The notes under the pieces were generated by a model. That model was not told where the DNA came from. It saw nothing but the letters and a program-made list of their open reading frames with translations, and ran no database searches. Below, in pieces: positions 5,864-6,067 of a stretch of 6,067 bases of DNA (position 1 is the stretch's first letter; the number at the start of each line of letters is the position of its first letter). The DNA is taken from the NCBI GenBank assembly GCA_022561955.1, contig JADFQF010000103.1, forward strand, positions 1-6,067, written 5' to 3'. Position numbers and translations under genes: made by a program. Source of the DNA: Chloroflexota bacterium. Lineage in GTDB: Bacteria > Chloroflexota > Dehalococcoidia > SAR202 > UBA11138.

Positions 5864-6067
5864 ATGCAGAAAACATTTGGTCTTGAAGATAGAGATTTGA
5901 ACCGTATGCGTTTATCTCTGCACCAGCGTCTAAGTCGTCTATTGGAAAAACGGGAACACCTTGAGACCGATATCGCGGAAACGGAATCTCGCATTGCGGT
6001 ATTGGACGACATTACTAGATGGGATTTATCCGATGGGGACGATATTGAGGGCACCCGCATTCCTGTA
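5864..6067 (+). CDS. Unidentified coiled-coil protein, N-terminal part only
   Basis: This is an open frame of 68 codons from ATG at 5864 to the right edge, with no stop, so the gene continues beyond the window. A strong GGAGG at 5853-5857, six bases before the ATG, and a good promoter just upstream support this start. Residues about 12-52 form a leucine-rich, highly charged helix with heptad character (LNRMRLSLHQRLSRLLEKRE, then LETDIAETESRIAVLDDI), predicted to be a coiled coil. An acidic stretch (WDLSDGDDIEG) follows. There is no signal peptide or membrane segment. I do not recognise a family; such an N-terminal coil often precedes a globular or DNA-binding domain, but none is visible here. 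Its codons are richer in A and T than those of the neighbouring genes, which may mean a different origin. Confidence 0.75.
   Translation, partial: MQKTFGLEDRDLNRMRLSLHQRLSRLLEKREHLETDIAETESRIAVLDDITRWDLSDGDDIEGTRIPV

Noticed and set aside
5776..6060. Minus-strand frame of 94 codons at the right end
   Set aside because: It is antisense to the coiled-coil gene, which has a strong Shine-Dalgarno site and promoter, and its composition is Ser/Arg-rich as in shadow frames.

Overview
The window is a stretch of bacterial chromosome with a mobile-DNA edge on the left. The metabolic part (about 1.7-5.65 kb) is GC-rich, with G/C-ending codons and clear Shine-Dalgarno sites. The last 300 bases are visibly richer in A/T. 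A glutamine-synthetase-like amine ligase beside DUF1800 and NHL-propeller genes would fit an environmental bacterium such as a SAR202/Dehalococcoidia-like Chloroflexota. That assignment is a weak inference; no marker gene is present.

Left region (1-1436): the window opens inside the C-terminal end of one IS3-family transposase. A second, intact IS3-family element (about 131-1435, imperfect 21-bp inverted repeats) cuts into that gene just after its conserved C-terminal motif. The intact element carries orfA and orfB overlapping at ATGA. It also has a well-formed -1 frameshift signal: T TTT TTG in the correct phase, followed by a 9-bp stem that contains the orfB start codon.

Middle region: after about 300 bases with no convincing gene comes a plus-strand glutamine synthetase superfamily gene (1730-3142). 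Its ATP, metal and glutamate-binding residues are present, but the flap glutamate of true glutamine synthetase is replaced by phenylalanine. This favours a gamma-glutamyl-polyamine or other amine ligase over ammonia assimilation.

Convergent to it is a two-gene minus-strand operon: a DUF1800 protein (5653-4220) followed 15 bases later by a six-bladed NHL propeller (4204-3182). Neither has a signal peptide. The operon starts from a good sigma70-type promoter (TTGACG-N17-TAAACT).

Right region: diverging from the operon is a second good promoter (TTGACG-N17-TACACT) driving a coiled-coil protein gene (5864 onward) that runs off the window. The 210-bp divergent intergenic region holds two interrupted palindromes that could be operators. 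The window shows no CRISPR array, tRNA, rRNA or clear terminator. It also shows no obvious new defence system; the most noteworthy items are the frameshift module, the modified synthetase active site and the unusual DUF1800-NHL pairing.
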